A stretch of DNA of 64,000 nucleotides from Actinomadura spongiicola (GTDB taxonomy: Bacteria > Actinomycetota > Actinomycetes > Streptosporangiales > Streptosporangiaceae): NCBI RefSeq assembly GCF_003432485.1, contig NZ_QVNQ01000005.1:248001-312000 (forward strand). The letters run 5' to 3'. Below, one piece after another: positions 26,010-34,951 of this stretch. Below the pieces are notes generated by a model, which saw only the letters and a program-made list of their open reading frames with translations, had not been told where the DNA came from and did not search any database. The position numbers and the translations under genes were made by a program. Numbering within the stretch: position 1 is the stretch's first letter; each line of letters begins with the position of its first letter.

Positions 26010-26218
26010 TCCCACCTCCTCGCCCGGCCCCTCGCCCGACCGCCTCGGCGCACCGCCCCGGGGCCCGGTGAGGGCGACGAACCGCACGTCCCGGGGCCGC
26101 CCGGCGACAGGCCGTCAATTCCCCCGGCTCGGGCGGCGAAACTAGATCCACTTCCCGTCCGGCGGGTCGCGCGGGACCGGGCGCCGAACCGTCGGCCCGC
26201 CGACCTAGACTCGGGGCC
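26010..26218. promoter_or_regulatory. Divergent promoter region, arcA and ABC exporter genes
   Basis: On the minus strand GTTT (26142-26139) and GGGAAT (26123-26118), 15 bases apart, resemble the SigB/SigF-type stress promoter pattern and would give arcA a leader of about 100 bases. On the plus strand TAGACT (26206-26211) stands seven bases before ATG 26219, a leaderless promoter for the ABC gene. The sigma assignment is by consensus only. Confidence 0.5.
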
Positions 26219-27157
26219 ATGACACCCCCCGGAGACGGCGCCGTCGAGCTGCGCACGCTCGTCAAACGCTACGGCGCGGCGGTCGACGGGCGGCGGGCCG
26301 TGGACGGCCTGTCGCTCACCGCCGCCCGGGGCGCGGTCACGGCGCTGCTCGGGCCGAACGGCGCGGGCAAGACCACCACGATCGAGATCTGCGAAGGGTT
26401 CCGGCGCGCCGACTCCGGAACGGTCCGCGTCCTCGGGCTCGACCCCGTCGCCGACGCGCGGGAGTTGAAGCCCAGGGTCGGGGTGATGCCGCAGTCCGGG
26501 GGCGTGCCCGGTACGGCCCGTGCCGCCGAGTTCCTGCGGCTCGTGGCGTCCTTCCACACGAGGCCGCTCGACCCGTCCGCGCTGCTGGAGCGGCTCGGCC
26601 TCACCGAGCACGCCCGCACCCCGTTCCGCCGCATGTCGGGCGGGCAGCAGCAGCGGCTGTCGCTGGCCGTCGCCGTGGTCGGACGGCCGGAACTGGTCTT
26701 CCTCGACGAACCCACCACCGGCCTCGACCCGCAGGCCAGGCACGCCACCTGGGAGCTGATCGAGGAACTGCGCGCCGCCGGGGTCTCGGTCGTCCTCACC
26801 ACGCACAACATGGAGGAGGCCGAGCGCCTGTCCGACCATGTCGCGATCATCGACCGGGGCGCGCTGGTCGCCGAGGGCGCGCCCGAGGAGCTGACCGGCG
26901 CCGAGCGGCAGCTGCGCTTCCGCGCCCGTCCCGGCCTCGGCCTGGAGGAGCTGCTGGCGGCGCTGCCCGCCGGGAGCGCCGCCAAGGAGTCGCCCGCCGG
27001 GCACTACCTCATCGAGGCCGACGTGCGGCCCGAGCTGCTCGCCACCGTCACCGCCTGGTGCGCCTCGCACGGCGTCCTGACCGAGGACCTGCGGATCGAG
27101 CGCCGCACCCTGGAGGACGTGTTCCTCGAACTGACCGGACGGGAGCTCCGCTCGTGA
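26219..27157 (+). CDS. ABC-2 type exporter, ATP-binding subunit
   Basis: 312 residues, DrrA/CcmA-like. Walker A GPNGAGKTT near residue 46, signature MSGGQQQRLSLAVAV, Walker B FLDEPTTGLDP and the switch TTHNMEEAERL. After residue 215 comes the short C-terminal domain of drug and polysaccharide exporters. Its stop overlaps the permease start by four bases (GTGA). Probably leaderless. The substrate is unknown. Confidence 0.92.
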   Translation: MTPPGDGAVELRTLVKRYGAAVDGRRAVDGLSLTAARGAVTALLGPNGAGKTTTIEICEGFRRADSGTVRVLGLDPVADARELKPRVGVMPQSGGVPGTARAAEFLRLVASFHTRPLDPSALLERLGLTEHARTPFRRMSGGQQQRLSLAVAVVGRPELVFLDEPTTGLDPQARHATWELIEELRAAGVSVVLTTHNMEEAERLSDHVAIIDRGALVAEGAPEELTGAERQLRFRARPGLGLEELLAALPAGSAAKESPAGHYLIEADVRPELLATVTAWCASHGVLTEDLRIERRTLEDVFLELTGRELRS

Positions 27158-27936
27158 CCGCGCCGCCGCCCACCCGGCTCGACCTGTCGCCCGCCCCGGG
27201 CGCCGCGCCGCTGCCGCGGATGGTCCTGTCCCAGGCGGGCTACGAGATCCGCGCCGTGCTGCGCAACGGCGAGCAGCTGCTCCTGACACTGATCATCCCC
27301 GTGGTGCTGCTCGTCCTGTTCAGCGCCACGTCCCTGCTCGACCTCGGCCCCGGACGCCGCGTCGACTTCCTCGCGCCCGGCGTCCTCGCGCTCGCCGTGA
27401 TGTCCACGGCGTTCACCGGGCAGGCCATCGGAACGGGTTTCGAACGGCGCTACGGCGTCCTGAGAAGGCTCGGCGCCACGCCGCTGCCGCGCGGCGGCCT
27501 CATCGCCGCCAAGACCCTCAGCGTCGTCGCCGTCGAGGCGGTGCAGGCCGCGGTGATCTGCGCGGTGGCGCTGGCGCTCGGCTGGCGCCCGGACGGCGAC
27601 CCCGGCTCGGTGCTCGCCCTGCTGCTGCTCGGCACGGCCGCGTTCAGCGGGTTCGGGCTCCTCATGGCCGGGACGCTGCGCGCGGAGGCCACCCTCGCCG
27701 CCGCCAACCTCGTCTACGTCGTGCTGCTGGCCGTCGGCGGCGTCGTGTTCCCGCTGGAGAAGTTCCCGGACGGGGTCCGCGGCGCCCTGGAGCTGCTGCC
27801 GATCTCGGCGCTGGCCGAGGGGCTGCGGGACGTCCTCCAAGGCGGCGCGGCCCTGCCCGGCAAGCCCCTCATCATCCTCGCGGCATGGGCCGCGGCGGGT
27901 CTGGTCCTGGCCGGGAGGTTCTTCAGGTGGGAATGA
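27154..27936 (+). CDS. ABC-2 type exporter, permease subunit
   Basis: 260 residues with six predicted transmembrane helices from about residue 37 onward. The intracellular loop GTGFERRYGVLRRLGATPLPR is the coupling motif typical of ABC-2 permeases. Translation is coupled to the ATPase gene. Together they would export a drug, lipid or antibiotic; no biosynthetic genes lie nearby to say which. Confidence 0.9.
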   Translation: MTAPPPTRLDLSPAPGAAPLPRMVLSQAGYEIRAVLRNGEQLLLTLIIPVVLLVLFSATSLLDLGPGRRVDFLAPGVLALAVMSTAFTGQAIGTGFERRYGVLRRLGATPLPRGGLIAAKTLSVVAVEAVQAAVICAVALALGWRPDGDPGSVLALLLLGTAAFSGFGLLMAGTLRAEATLAAANLVYVVLLAVGGVVFPLEKFPDGVRGALELLPISALAEGLRDVLQGGAALPGKPLIILAAWAAAGLVLAGRFFRWE

Positions 27937-27939
27937 CAC

Positions 27940-28878
27940 ATGGCGCTCGCTGAGGCGCCCGGGGCCTTCGAGGGCGCGTCGCGGGCGACCGGACGCCTCC
28001 GGACGCTCTCGCTCGGGTCAGTGCCGCCGCCCGCGCTGATCCTGTTCGGCATCATCTCCGTGCAGGTCGGCGCGGGCATGGCCAAGCACCTGTTCGACCG
28101 GCTGCCGCCGAGCGCCGTTGTCACGCTCCGGCTGCTGACATCGGCGATCGTGCTGGGTTTCCTGGCCCGCAGGGCGCTGCGGACCGTGCTGCGCGACCAT
28201 TCGCGCTCCAGCCTCGCCATCGCCGCCTGCTTCGGGCTGGCGCTGGCGCTGATGAACTTCTCGATCTACCAGTCGTTCGCGCGGATCCCGCTGGGCGTGG
28301 CGGTGACGATCGAGTTCCTCGGGCCGCTGACGGTGTCGATCGTCGCGTCCCGCCGCGCCAGGGACGCGCTGTGGGTCGTCCTGGCCGGGGGCGGCGTCAT
28401 CCTGCTCGCCCGGGGCGGCTCCGCCGACCTCGACCCGGTCGGGGTCGCTTTCGCGCTGCTCGCCGGGGCGTGCTGGGCCGCCTACATCCTGCTCACCGCC
28501 GCGACCGGCCAGCGGTTCTCCGGCACTTCCGGACTGGCCCTCGCCAGCGTCGTCGGGTCGATCGCGGTGCTGCCGCTCGGTGTCGCGTCCGCCGGACCCG
28601 CCCTCCTCGACCCGTGGCTGCTGCTGATCGGGCTCGGCGTCGGGCTGCTGTCGTCGGTGATCCCCTACTCGCTGGAACTGGAGGCGCTGCGACGGATGCC
28701 CGCCCGCGTCTTCGGGATCCTGATGAGCCTGGAACCCGCCGTCGCCGCGCTCGTCGGCGCCGCGCTGCTCGGGGAGATCCTCAGCGGACGGCAGTGGTTC
28801 GCGATCTGCTGCGTCATCGTCGCCTGCGCGGGCGCCGCGCGGAGCCAGCAAGATCCGCCGGAGGCGCCCGAGGCGTGA
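27940..28878 (+). CDS. EamA family (RhtA-like) efflux transporter
   Basis: 312 residues, ten predicted transmembrane helices in two EamA repeats. VQVGAGMAKHLFDRL and FSIYQSFARIPLGVAVTIEF resemble the RhtA/YddG group that exports amino acids and metabolites. It begins three bases after the ABC permease stop, so it is probably in the same transcript. Substrate not predictable. Confidence 0.87.
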   Translation: MALAEAPGAFEGASRATGRLRTLSLGSVPPPALILFGIISVQVGAGMAKHLFDRLPPSAVVTLRLLTSAIVLGFLARRALRTVLRDHSRSSLAIAACFGLALALMNFSIYQSFARIPLGVAVTIEFLGPLTVSIVASRRARDALWVVLAGGGVILLARGGSADLDPVGVAFALLAGACWAAYILLTAATGQRFSGTSGLALASVVGSIAVLPLGVASAGPALLDPWLLLIGLGVGLLSSVIPYSLELEALRRMPARVFGILMSLEPAVAALVGAALLGEILSGRQWFAICCVIVACAGAARSQQDPPEAPEA

Positions 28879-28943
28879 GCGGAGTGGTGTGCGGTGTGGA
28901 AGGATCGGGATCAAAGGGAACGTCCAGCGGGAGAGGAGCCGCC

Positions 28944-29780
28944 GTGGTGGGCCGGAGCGAGGACCAGGGGATGCCGCCCGAGTTCTTCGAGGCCGGGTCG
29001 GCGTCTTTCGTCGACCTTCTGCGCGTCCACTCCCCCGAGCTGCTGCCCGTCAACCGGGTCCCGGAGGGGGACGCGCCGGAACTGCCGCACGGCACCACCG
29101 TCCTCGCGCTGACGTTCCCCGGCGGGCTGATGATGGCGGGCGACCGCCGCGCCACCCAGGGCAACCGCATCGCCTACCGGGAGCTGGACAAGGTGCAGCG
29201 CGCCGACGAGCACTCCGCCGTCGCGTTCGCGGGCACGGTCGGCCTCGCGCTGGAGATGGTTCGGCTGTTCCAGGTCGAGCTGGAGCACTACGAGAAGATG
29301 GAGACCGTCCCGCTGTCGCTGCCGGGCAAGGCCCGGCGCCTCGGCGCCGTCATCCAGGCCAACCTCGCGCAGGCGTTGCAGGGGCTCGCGGTCGTGCCGC
29401 TGTTCGGTGGATACGACCCCGACTCCGGCGAGGGACGGATCTACACCTACGACATCACCGGCGCCCCGCAGGAGGCCCGCGACTTCCACGCCGACGGCTC
29501 CGGCTCCCCGTACGCGCGGGGGTCGCTGAAGAAGCTGTACCGGCCCGACCTGTCGGTCGAGGACGCGGCGACGGTCTGCGTCCAGGCCCTGTACGACGCG
29601 GCCGACGACGACGCCGCCACGGGCGGCCCCGACCCGGCGCGGCGCATCTACCCGACGATCGCGACCGTGACCGAGGACGGCTACCGGCGCCTGCCGGAGG
29701 AGCAGGTGTCCGCGATCACCGATGAGATCATGCGGGCCAGGATGGACGACCCCAACGGGCCCGTCGCGCCGCTGCGCTGA
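28944..29780 (+). CDS. prcB: Proteasome beta subunit (PrcB), stand-alone copy
   Basis: 278 residues from GTG 28944 (GGAGAGGAG five bases upstream). A 50-residue propeptide (including FVDLLRVHSPELLP) is followed by the self-cleavage site HG/TT. In the mature chain the catalytic set is intact: Thr1, Asp17 in AGDRRAT and Lys33 in ELDKVQ, with FAGTVGLALEMV and YDAADDDAATGGPD further on. It should form the proteolytic rings of a 20S core particle. The usual partners prcA, pup, dop and pafA are absent from the surrounding window, so this may be an extra paralogue. It lies between a transporter gene and polX. Confidence 0.85.
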   Translation: MVGRSEDQGMPPEFFEAGSASFVDLLRVHSPELLPVNRVPEGDAPELPHGTTVLALTFPGGLMMAGDRRATQGNRIAYRELDKVQRADEHSAVAFAGTVGLALEMVRLFQVELEHYEKMETVPLSLPGKARRLGAVIQANLAQALQGLAVVPLFGGYDPDSGEGRIYTYDITGAPQEARDFHADGSGSPYARGSLKKLYRPDLSVEDAATVCVQALYDAADDDAATGGPDPARRIYPTIATVTEDGYRRLPEEQVSAITDEIMRARMDDPNGPVAPLR

Positions 29781-29853
29781 CGCCGCGCCTCGCTCCACGT
29801 CCGGGCCGTCCGGCCCTCCGGGAACGTCACACCCGGCTCCTAGACTCGAAGGC

Positions 29854-31578
29854 ATGGCACGGGCGAACGACGAGGCTGCGGCCCTCATCCAGGAACTGGC
29901 CGACCTGCTGTCCATCACCGGCGGCGACGCCTTCAAGATCAGGGCCTACGAGAAGGCGGCGCGGGCGATCGCCGGGCATCCGGACGACATCTCCGGCCTC
30001 GACCTCGCCGGGCTGCGCGCGATCCCCACCGTGGGCGAGGCGATCGCGAAGAAGGTCCTCGACTACACCACCACCGGCACGATCCGGCAGGTCGAGGAGC
30101 TGCGCGCGCAGATCCCCGCCGGGGTGCGGGCGCTGACCGCCATCCCCACCCTCGGCCCGAAGAAGGCCCTCGCCGTCTACGAGGAGCTCGGCGTCTCCTC
30201 GGTGGACGAGCTGGCCACCGCCATCAAGGAAGGGCGCCTGCAAGGCCTGAAGGGGTTCGGCGCCCGGACCGAGGAGAACATCCTGCGCGGCATCGACCTG
30301 ATGCGCAGCTCCGGCGAACGCGTCCTCGTCGACGCCGCCGCCGGTGTCGCCGACGAGATCGTCGCCGCCCTGTCCGAACTGCCGCAGGTGGAGCGCTGCG
30401 CCCACGCGGGTTCCCTGCGCCGGATGCGCGAGACCATCGGCGACGTGGACGTCCTCGCGGCCTCCCGCGACCCGCACCCGATCATGGAGGCGTTCCGGGC
30501 GCTGCCGTTCGTCGCCGAGGTCATCGCGAGCGGCGACAAGAAGACCTCGATCCGCACCGCCAAGGGGCTCCAGGTCGACCTGCGGGTCGTCCCGCCCGAG
30601 TCGTGGGGCGCCGCGCTCCAGTACTTCACCGGGTCGCAGGCGCACAACATCCGCACCCGCGAGATCGCCGTGAAGGCCGGCCTGAAGCTGTCCGAGTACG
30701 GCCTCTTCGACGCCGGGTCGAACGAGCTGATCGTGTCCGCCACCGAGGAGGAGGTCTACGAGCGGCTCGGCCTGCCGTGGATCCACCCGACCCTCCGCGA
30801 GGACACCGGCGAGATCGAGGCGGCCCTCGACGACGCGCTCCCCCGCCTCGTCACCGTCGAGGACCTGCGCGGCGACCTGCACAGCCACACCGACCTCACC
30901 GACGGCGTCGCGTCCCTGGAGGACATGGTCGCCGCCGCGCACGCCCGCGGCCTGGAGTACTACGCGATCACCGACCACGCGCCGAACCTCGTCATGCAGC
31001 GGATGACGGACGAGAAGATGCTCGCCCAGCGCGACCGGATCGCCGAGTTGCAGAAGCGGTACCGCGACCTGACGCTCCTGCACGGCACCGAACTCAACAT
31101 CGACCCCGACGGCGGTGTCGACTGGGACGCCGACTTCCTGTCCGGCTTCGACGTGTGCGTGGCGTCCGTCCACTCCCACTTCACGCAGGACCGGGACGCC
31201 ATGACCCGCCGTCTCGTCCGCGCCTGCGAGAACCCGCACGTCCACGTCATCGGGCACCCGACCGCGCGCAGCATCGGCCGCCGCCCGCCGGTCGACGCCG
31301 ACTGGGACGAGGTGTTCCGCGCCGCCGCCCGCACCGGCACCGCCATGGAGATCGACTCGTTCCCCGACCGGCTCGACCTGCCCGCCGACCTGGTCCGCCG
31401 CGCCAAGCACCTCGGCGTGCGGTTCTCCGTCGACACCGACGCGCACTCGCTCGGCCACCACCGCAACATCCGCTACGGCGTCGGCACCGCCCAGCGCGGC
31501 TGGCTGACCCCCGACGACGTCATCAACACCTGGCCGCTGGACCGCCTCCGCGCGTTCCTGCGAGGCAAGACGGACTGA
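29854..31578 (+). CDS. polX: DNA polymerase/3'-5' exonuclease PolX
   Basis: 574 residues. An N-terminal helix-hairpin-helix region and polymerase-beta-like core (about 1-320) carry GSLRRMRETIGDVDVL near 187-202, with the metal-binding aspartates and the later Asp in LQVDLRVV. A PHP phosphoesterase domain (about 340-574) has DLHSHTDLTDG, ITDHAPN, HSHF, IGHPTA and DTDAHS metal ligands. Family members fill short gaps in base-excision repair and trim 3' ends. TAGACT lies seven bases before ATG 29854, so it is probably leaderless. It ends four bases from the convergent ctaA gene. Confidence 0.93.
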   Translation: MARANDEAAALIQELADLLSITGGDAFKIRAYEKAARAIAGHPDDISGLDLAGLRAIPTVGEAIAKKVLDYTTTGTIRQVEELRAQIPAGVRALTAIPTLGPKKALAVYEELGVSSVDELATAIKEGRLQGLKGFGARTEENILRGIDLMRSSGERVLVDAAAGVADEIVAALSELPQVERCAHAGSLRRMRETIGDVDVLAASRDPHPIMEAFRALPFVAEVIASGDKKTSIRTAKGLQVDLRVVPPESWGAALQYFTGSQAHNIRTREIAVKAGLKLSEYGLFDAGSNELIVSATEEEVYERLGLPWIHPTLREDTGEIEAALDDALPRLVTVEDLRGDLHSHTDLTDGVASLEDMVAAAHARGLEYYAITDHAPNLVMQRMTDEKMLAQRDRIAELQKRYRDLTLLHGTELNIDPDGGVDWDADFLSGFDVCVASVHSHFTQDRDAMTRRLVRACENPHVHVIGHPTARSIGRRPPVDADWDEVFRAAARTGTAMEIDSFPDRLDLPADLVRRAKHLGVRFSVDTDAHSLGHHRNIRYGVGTAQRGWLTPDDVINTWPLDRLRAFLRGKTD

Positions 31579-31582
31579 CGGG

Positions 31583-32593
31583 TCAGGCGGGCTGGGGCGA
31601 CTCGGCCACCGGGGCCGCCGCGGGGGCGGTCGCCGGCGCTGCGGCCGGGACGGGCCCCCGGTCGCGGAGCGCGAACACGAGCCGGAACGCCGCGATCCAC
31701 ATCACCACCGCGCCGAACATGTGCAGCAGCACCAGGCCCTCCGGGACGCCCAGGAAGTACTGCACGTACCCGACGGCGCCCTGCGCGACGATGACGGCGG
31801 CCAGTTCGCCCCCGCGGCGGCGGGCGGCGGCCGGGGCGCCCGTCCGGTACAGGACGATCAGGGTGAGCACCGTCAGGGCGGTCGTGGCCCAGGCGAGCAG
31901 GCCGTGGACACGGGCGACGTCGGTGATGTCGAAGCCGTAGCGGCGGGACTCGGCGTCACCGGCGTGCGGGCCGGTGCCGGTGACGACGGTGCCGGCGACG
32001 AGGACGGCGGCGCACGCCACCACCAGCGCGGCGGCGAGCCGGCGCGTCCACGGCCCGGCGAGGGCCCGTGGCGGGGCGTCGCCCTCACCGGCGCGGACCC
32101 ACAGGCCCACGCAGAACACCAGCAGCGCGGGCGACACCAGGAAGTGCAGGGACACGGCGGCGGGGTGCAGCTTCGTCAGGACGACGACGCCACCGATGAT
32201 CGCCTGCGCCACCACGCTCATCGGCTGTGCCAGCGCCCACCACACCAGCGACCGGCGGCGGGGACGCAGCCGCAACGCCGCGACGAACACCAGCGCGCCG
32301 ATCCCCAGCACCACGAACGTGACCAGCCGGTTGCCGAACTCGATCGACATATTGAGCACGTGGTGCTCGGGGTTGTGGGTCGGGACGAGGCTGTCACCGG
32401 AGCAGCGCGGCCAGTCGGGGCAGCCGAGCCCGGACTTGGTGACGCGGACGGCGCCGCCGCTGACGACGATGGCCACGTTGCCGAGGACGCCGAGGAGCGC
32501 GAGCAGCCGCAGCGACCCGGCCGTCGGACGCCACACGGCGTTCCAGGCCCGGTTCAGAACGTTGGGAGACGGTCGCTTCGCCACGGCCCCCAT
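31583..32593 (-). CDS. ctaA: Heme A synthase (CtaA/COX15)
   Basis: 336 residues, about eight transmembrane helices. Oxidises the C8 methyl of heme O to give heme A for the aa3 cytochrome oxidase. GLGCPDWPRCSG holds the paired loop cysteines, EFGNRLV includes the Glu-x3-Arg motif near the first haem ligands, and later His residues lie in TKLHPAAVSLHF and LLHMFG. The C-terminal tail is Ala-Pro low complexity. Separated from ctaB by prsW. Confidence 0.9.
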   Translation of the reverse strand: MGAVAKRPSPNVLNRAWNAVWRPTAGSLRLLALLGVLGNVAIVVSGGAVRVTKSGLGCPDWPRCSGDSLVPTHNPEHHVLNMSIEFGNRLVTFVVLGIGALVFVAALRLRPRRRSLVWWALAQPMSVVAQAIIGGVVVLTKLHPAAVSLHFLVSPALLVFCVGLWVRAGEGDAPPRALAGPWTRRLAAALVVACAAVLVAGTVVTGTGPHAGDAESRRYGFDITDVARVHGLLAWATTALTVLTLIVLYRTGAPAAARRRGGELAAVIVAQGAVGYVQYFLGVPEGLVLLHMFGAVVMWIAAFRLVFALRDRGPVPAAAPATAPAAAPVAESPQPA

Positions 32594-32600
32594 CGTATGG

Positions 32601-32619
32601 CCGGGTGCCGGTGACCCGG
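32601..32619. terminator. Weak hairpin between prsW and ctaA
   Basis: CCGGGT (32601-32606) and ACCCGG (32614-32619) form a six-bp stem around a seven-base loop in the 39-base gap. It could attenuate read-through from prsW into ctaA; the stem is short. Confidence 0.3.
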
Positions 32620-32632
32620 ATCCGCCCCCCGC

Positions 32633-33862
32633 TCACGTCCCGTACGGGCCGTTCGGCCCCCCGGGCGCGCGGTCGGGGCGCAGGAACCCGGACGGGCCCT
32701 GCCCCGCCCACGGCGGCCCGACCGCGCCCGGACGCGGCGGCGTGCGCAGGAACGCCTGCCGAGCCAGCGACATCAGGGTGAGCAGGGAGTCGCGGCGGGC
32801 GACGAACCAGCGCTGGTCGGCCACGCCCCGGTCGGCGCGCTTGTGCAGCAGCGCCAGCTCCGTCGCGGCGAGCTGGTAGTCGGTCATGGCGCGGGCCGCG
32901 GTCCTGCCGCCGACGGCGCGGGCCCAGCGGCGGGCGACGCGCCGGGACGGCATCGACCGCAGCATCCGCACGTCCTGCGGCGTCACCAGGCCCGTCCCCG
33001 CGTACATCGGCAGGTACGCCTCGATGCGGCGGACGGTGCCGCGGCGCTCCACGACCACCACGACGATCAGGGCGACGAGGACGCAGAAGTCCAGCGCGTA
33101 CACGACGGCGAGGCCGCCGAGCCCGAGGGAGGCGCCGCCGTTCCACAGCCCGTGCAGGACCATCGCGGCGAACAGCCCGGCCACCGGCGCGGCGAACTGG
33201 CCACGGCGGTGGGTGGCGGCGTAGGCGACGCCGAGCCCGGTCATCGAGGTGAACAGCGGATGGCTGAGCGGAGCGATCAGACCCCGCAGGACGAACACCG
33301 CCGTGAGCTGCTGCGCGCCGCCCTCGTCGTAGGCCCGCATGTAGTAGGTGACGTTCTCCAACATGGCGAAGCCGAGGCCGACCATGGCGGCGTAGATGAT
33401 CCCGTCGGCGAACCCGTCGATCTCGTTGCGGCGAAACCACAGCATGCCGAACAGGACGGCGCCCTTCAGCGTCTCCTCGACGAGCGGGGCGCCGATCGTG
33501 GCGCTGACGAGGTGGCCCTCCGTCTCCCCGAAGACGGGCACGGTCACGTACAGCAGCCCGGCCGTGTTGAGGACGATCGCGCCGAGCACCGCGATGCCCG
33601 CGCCCCACATGAAGGAGAAGACCAGGGCGCGCGGCGGTTCCGGCTCCAGCCGGTCGAGGGTGAGCGCGAGCGCGACCAGCACCGGGATCGGGATGATGGC
33701 GAGCAGGAGACCCACCCAGAAGCCCGCCCCGCCGAACGCCGCGGTCAGGCCCAGGGCGATCAGCGCGCACACGCCCGACACGGTCATCCCGAGGATCATG
33801 CCGATGGGGGGCCGGCCGGGAATCCGCCCCTCGAGCACCGCCTTGGGGTCCACGTGCACCAT
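32633..33862 (-). CDS. PrsW family intramembrane metalloprotease
   Basis: 409 residues. About eight transmembrane helices carry the PrsW motifs in order: APLVEETLKG (EExxK), FAMLENVTYY, APLSHPLFTSMTGLG and VLHGLWNGG. These are the expected zinc-site residues of a glutamic/metallo-type membrane protease. The soluble C-terminal 130 residues are basic then Pro/Gly-rich. PrsW proteins cleave membrane-anchored anti-sigma factors in some bacteria; no anti-sigma gene is adjacent, so the target is unknown. It lies between ctaB and ctaA on the same strand. Confidence 0.87.
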   Translation of the reverse strand: MVHVDPKAVLEGRIPGRPPIGMILGMTVSGVCALIALGLTAAFGGAGFWVGLLLAIIPIPVLVALALTLDRLEPEPPRALVFSFMWGAGIAVLGAIVLNTAGLLYVTVPVFGETEGHLVSATIGAPLVEETLKGAVLFGMLWFRRNEIDGFADGIIYAAMVGLGFAMLENVTYYMRAYDEGGAQQLTAVFVLRGLIAPLSHPLFTSMTGLGVAYAATHRRGQFAAPVAGLFAAMVLHGLWNGGASLGLGGLAVVYALDFCVLVALIVVVVVERRGTVRRIEAYLPMYAGTGLVTPQDVRMLRSMPSRRVARRWARAVGGRTAARAMTDYQLAATELALLHKRADRGVADQRWFVARRDSLLTLMSLARQAFLRTPPRPGAVGPPWAGQGPSGFLRPDRAPGGPNGPYGT

Positions 33863-33895
33863 GAGGCGAGCGTAACCGCCCGCCCGCGAAGAGCG

Positions 33896-34933
33896 TTACG
33901 ACAAGATCGGGTCGATGGCCACGGCGGTGAACAGCAACGCCAGGTAGACGTTGGACAGGTGGAAGAACCGCATCGGCCGCAGGTGGACGCCCGTCACCCC
34001 GGCGCGCACGGCCCGCAGCAGCCGGTGCCCCTCGGCGAGGAACACCAGCCCGAGCGCGGCGGCGACGGCGCCGTACACCGGGCCCATCCCCGCGACCGGC
34101 CACAGCAGCAGCGAGCACGCGACGGTGGCGTAGGTGTAGACGAGGCTCTCGGTGACGACGCGGCGTTCGGTGGCGACGACCGGGAGCATCGGGACCTTGG
34201 CGACCGCGTAGTCGTCGCGGTAGCGCATGGCGAGCGTCCACGTGTGCGGCGGCGTCCACAGGAACACGACGCCGAACAGGACGAGCGGCGTCCAGGCGAC
34301 GCCGCCGGTCACCGCCGCCCAGCCGATGAGGACGGGCATGCACCCGGCGATGCCGCCCCACACGACGTTCTGCGACGTCCGCCGCTTGAGCAGCAGCGAG
34401 TAGACGAAGACGTAGAACAGGATCGCGAACAGCGATCCGGCCGCGGCGACCGCGTTGACGGTGAGCAGGAACCCGGCGGTGGACAGTACCGCCAGCCCCA
34501 CCCCGAAGATCAGCGCGCGGGCGGGGGTGACCTGGTGGCGGGCCAGCGGACGGCGCCGCGTCCGGCGCATCTTGGCGTCGATGTCGCGGTCGATGTAGCA
34601 GTTGATCGCGTTGGCGGCGCCGGCGGACATGGTCCCGAACGCCAGCGTCAGCAGCACGGTGGACAGCTCGGGAACGCCGCCCTCCGCCAGGAACATCACC
34701 GGGATGGTGGTGATCAGGAGCAGCTCGATCACCCGCGGCTTGGTCAGCGCGACGTAGGCGCGCACGCTCGCGCCGAACGACGGGCGGACCTCCGGGGCCG
34801 GGTCCGGGAGCGGCTCGGCGGCCGTCCGCGCGTCCGCCGGCACGAGCGAGGTCGGCGTCGCCACCGGCGGCTGGCCGCCGAGGCCGTCGAGCTCGTCGAG
34901 TTCGACTCCGCGCTTGTTACTGAGCACCGTCAC
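33896..34933 (-). CDS. ctaB: Heme O synthase (protoheme IX farnesyltransferase)
   Basis: 345 residues, UbiA-type prenyltransferase with about nine transmembrane helices. Adds farnesyl to protoheme to give heme O, the substrate of CtaA. NCYIDRDIDAKMRRTRRRPL holds the N-x3-D-x3-D metal-diphosphate motif, and YRDDYAVAKVPML the second acidic motif. A hydrophilic 55-residue N-terminal extension precedes the first helix. The start is uncertain: GTG 34933 is listed, with GTG 34945 and TTG 34951 possible, and none has a clear ribosome site. Confidence 0.88.
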   Translation of the reverse strand: MTVLSNKRGVELDELDGLGGQPPVATPTSLVPADARTAAEPLPDPAPEVRPSFGASVRAYVALTKPRVIELLLITTIPVMFLAEGGVPELSTVLLTLAFGTMSAGAANAINCYIDRDIDAKMRRTRRRPLARHQVTPARALIFGVGLAVLSTAGFLLTVNAVAAAGSLFAILFYVFVYSLLLKRRTSQNVVWGGIAGCMPVLIGWAAVTGGVAWTPLVLFGVVFLWTPPHTWTLAMRYRDDYAVAKVPMLPVVATERRVVTESLVYTYATVACSLLLWPVAGMGPVYGAVAAALGLVFLAEGHRLLRAVRAGVTGVHLRPMRFFHLSNVYLALLFTAVAIDPILS

Positions 34934-34951
34934 AATCGGGTCCACGTCCAA

